In this document: piece by piece, positions 62,657 to 64,000 of the stretch
How the letters are laid out: the number at the start of each line of letters is the position of its first letter
How positions within the stretch are numbered: position 1 is the stretch's first letter
Source of the DNA: Phytohalomonas tamaricis
GTDB taxonomy: Bacteria; Pseudomonadota; Gammaproteobacteria; Pseudomonadales; Halomonadaceae
DNA: 64,000 bases
Direction of reading: 5' to 3'
Assembly (NCBI RefSeq): GCF_003012345.1
Contig: NZ_PVRV01000019.1
Span: 248,001 to 312,000 of the forward strand
The notes under the pieces: generated by a model
Told to the model about the DNA's origin: nothing
Database searches by the model: none
Seen by the model: the letters and a program-made list of their open reading frames with translations, nothing else
Position numbers and translations under genes: made by a program

Positions 62657-63229
62657 TCAGACTTTCTCGCGCGCGGACTGCACCGCGCTCAGAATGTTCT
62701 TGTAAGCGCCGCAGCGGCAGATATTGCCGCTCATCGCCTCCTTGACTGACGCATCATCCGTGCCGATGCGCTTGTCATTGAGCATCGACACCGCCGCCAT
62801 CATCTGCCCAGAGGTGCAATAGCCACACTGGTAAGCATCGTGCTCAAGAAACTCCTCCTGAACCGGATGGAGCTGACCATCCTTGGCGAGGCCTTCAACA
62901 GTAGTGATCTCGCTGCCTTCATGCATGACGGCCAAGGTCAGGCACGAGTTGGCGGAGTGACCGTTGATCAACACGGTACAGGCGCCACATTGACCGTGAT
63001 CGCAGCCTTTCTTGCTGCCGGTCAGATCAAGGCGTTCACGCAGCGCATCGAGCAGCACCACGTTGGGCTCAACCTCGAGGGTGTGCTTTTCGCCGTTGAT
63101 GGTCAGGGTAATCTGCTGCGTGGTTGCCGCCGCGTCGGCCCGGCCAGCAGGGCCGGTGCGTTTGGCGACAGTGGTCTCGGCCTCATTGAAGCCGGTCCGC
63201 TGCTCGTGGGTGGTAGGGGTGTCTGCCAT
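62657..63229 (-). CDS. [2Fe-2S] subunit without Tat signal, operon 2
   Basis: A 190-residue iron-sulfur subunit, paralogous to the one at 58365. Both cluster motifs are complete: CDHGQCGACTVLING...NSC and CGYCTSGQ...CRCGAY. The N-terminus is a hydrophilic, Thr/Ala-rich tail of about 35 residues with no twin-arginine motif and no hydrophobic segment, so the complex should stay in the cytoplasm. The ATG at 63229 follows GATGAGG. First gene of operon 2. Confidence 0.92.
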   Translation of the reverse strand: MADTPTTHEQRTGFNEAETTVAKRTGPAGRADAAATTQQITLTINGEKHTLEVEPNVVLLDALRERLDLTGSKKGCDHGQCGACTVLINGHSANSCLTLAVMHEGSEITTVEGLAKDGQLHPVQEEFLEHDAYQCGYCTSGQMMAAVSMLNDKRIGTDDASVKEAMSGNICRCGAYKNILSAVQSAREKV

Positions 63230-63515
63230 GACAATACCTCATCAATAGGATGCCGCCTCGCCTGCTAAAGACGAAACAGCCTTGGTGAGCGCGGCGCTCA
63301 AGGCCGCTATCCATGTTGTTGCTGATTGGTACAACTGTTCGAGTCCGCGCCCTGCCAAAGGATAGGGAACTCGAACCGCTATTCAGGTCTGTTCGAAACT
63401 TATCGTTTTATAAGAGCTGCCAACACCAGGCGCGTCAGCATGCCGTTCGCATCTAAACGGCTTTTTCAGCGTAGACAACAATCGTGAAGGGCGCGATCAC
63501 TCCTGATGGGGCATT
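63230..63515. promoter_or_regulatory. Regulatory region of hydroxylase operon 2
   Basis: About 286 bases without a gene, between the operon 2 start and the end of an efflux gene. It includes an inverted repeat GTTCGAGT ... ACTCGAAC (63337-63344 and 63369-63376, with CCCT/AGGG inside), 108-147 bases before the first start codon. This could be an operator, a transcript-end hairpin or both. Confidence 0.5.
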
Positions 63516-64000
63516 TCAACTGCGCCGCAGAAGAAAGACGACCGGAAAGATCAGAAAATAGATGAGGCCAAGCCATAAGAAGATATCGTTATAGGCTAAA
63601 ACGTCCGCCTGCAACTGGACACGCTGTACGATGAGCTGAATCGCCGCGGCATGCGGATCACTGACAGCCCCAAGATACTGCTGCTGATACTGGGTGAGTG
63701 TGGTCACCACCGTCTCGCGCCCTTCATTGATAGCGGGAATGAGTTGATTCCAGTGATAGTCCTCGCGCCAGTCACGTACCGTATCGAGCAGTGCCAGCCC
63801 CACCGCGCCACCAAGGTTACGCATCACCGAGAACATGCCGCTGCCATTGCCGATCTGCTCGCGCGGTAGCATCCCCAACGCAACGCGTGAACTCGGCACC
63901 AGGCACATGATCATACCCACACCGCGCACGATCTGCGGCCAGAAGAATTCCCAGAAGCCGGATTGGTCGGTGAGGTTGGCATTCATCATCGAGCCGATCC
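63516..64000 (-). CDS. DHA2-type drug efflux MFS transporter, C-terminal part
   Basis: The frame is open from the window edge (codons before the ATG pair at 63989 have no stop) to the stop at 63516. The visible 161 residues contain the QIVRGVGMIMCLVPSSRVALGMLPREQIGNGSGM segment, typical of the helix 11 area of EmrB/DHA2 pumps, a FSVMRNLGGAVGLALLDT helix, a Gln-rich periplasmic loop and the final helix DIFLWLGLIYFLIFPVVFLL. The N-terminal three quarters lie outside the window. It probably exports drugs or toxic compounds across the inner membrane. Confidence 0.88.
   Translation of the reverse strand, partial: IGSMMNANLTDQSGFWEFFWPQIVRGVGMIMCLVPSSRVALGMLPREQIGNGSGMFSVMRNLGGAVGLALLDTVRDWREDYHWNQLIPAINEGRETVVTTLTQYQQQYLGAVSDPHAAAIQLIVQRVQLQADVLAYNDIFLWLGLIYFLIFPVVFLLRRS

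Overview
The window reads as chromosome of a high-GC gammaproteobacterium, most likely a member of the Halomonadaceae (Halomonas/Kushneria-like). This is an inference from gene content and protein flavour, because no rRNA or other phylogenetic marker is present. About 53 protein-coding genes cover most of the sequence. No tRNA, rRNA, insertion sequence, prophage or CRISPR array was recognised.

Layout. 1-550: cut-off lipoprotein gene. 821-5000: glycerate kinase, Dps, a DUF1206 membrane protein and RmuC. 5189-8843: two tandem cassettes, each an aldo/keto reductase followed by a DJ-1/PfpI protein, then a catalase (9190-10866), together a stress/detoxification block. 11237-13763: small secreted protein, DUF4186 protein, and a DUF3311/sodium-solute symporter pair. 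13863-14000: decayed LacI-type regulator end. 14202-20199: a minus-strand, self-contained TonB system in the order ExbD, TonB, TonB-dependent receptor, ExbB, 5'-nucleotidase lipoprotein. 20346-24605: YchJ, an amidohydrolase, RibB with its FMN riboswitch, and a succinate-semialdehyde dehydrogenase. 24904-27132: cystine-type ABC importer. 27231-28859: HDOD and Mut7-C proteins. 28938-40057: a twelve-gene collinear urea operon (urtABCDE-ureDABCEFG) joining high-affinity urea import to nickel urease and its maturation factors.

40374-46000: phosphoribosyltransferase, 3-methyladenine glycosylase, PepD and TmcA. 46079-49917: two tandem chemoreceptors. 50251-55036: GmhA, a proline-repeat secreted protein, a Yellow/MRJP-like protein, a DUF389 protein and a secreted metallo-beta-lactamase-fold hydrolase. 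55110-63229: two complete, tandem PaoABC-type molybdenum hydroxylase operons, one with a Tat signal and one without. 63516-64000: the end of a DHA2-type efflux pump.

Themes. Duplication in place is frequent: AKR/PfpI cassettes, chemoreceptors and molybdenum hydroxylases are each present as adjacent paralogous pairs. Three copies of a roughly 120-130 bp MITE-like inverted-repeat element sit in gaps inside minus-strand operons (ureA/ureB, urtA/urtB, and between two molybdenum hydroxylase subunits). The best candidates for undescribed biology are the TonB-receptor-nucleotidase operon, the MITE-like family, and the split Tat/non-Tat hydroxylase pair.
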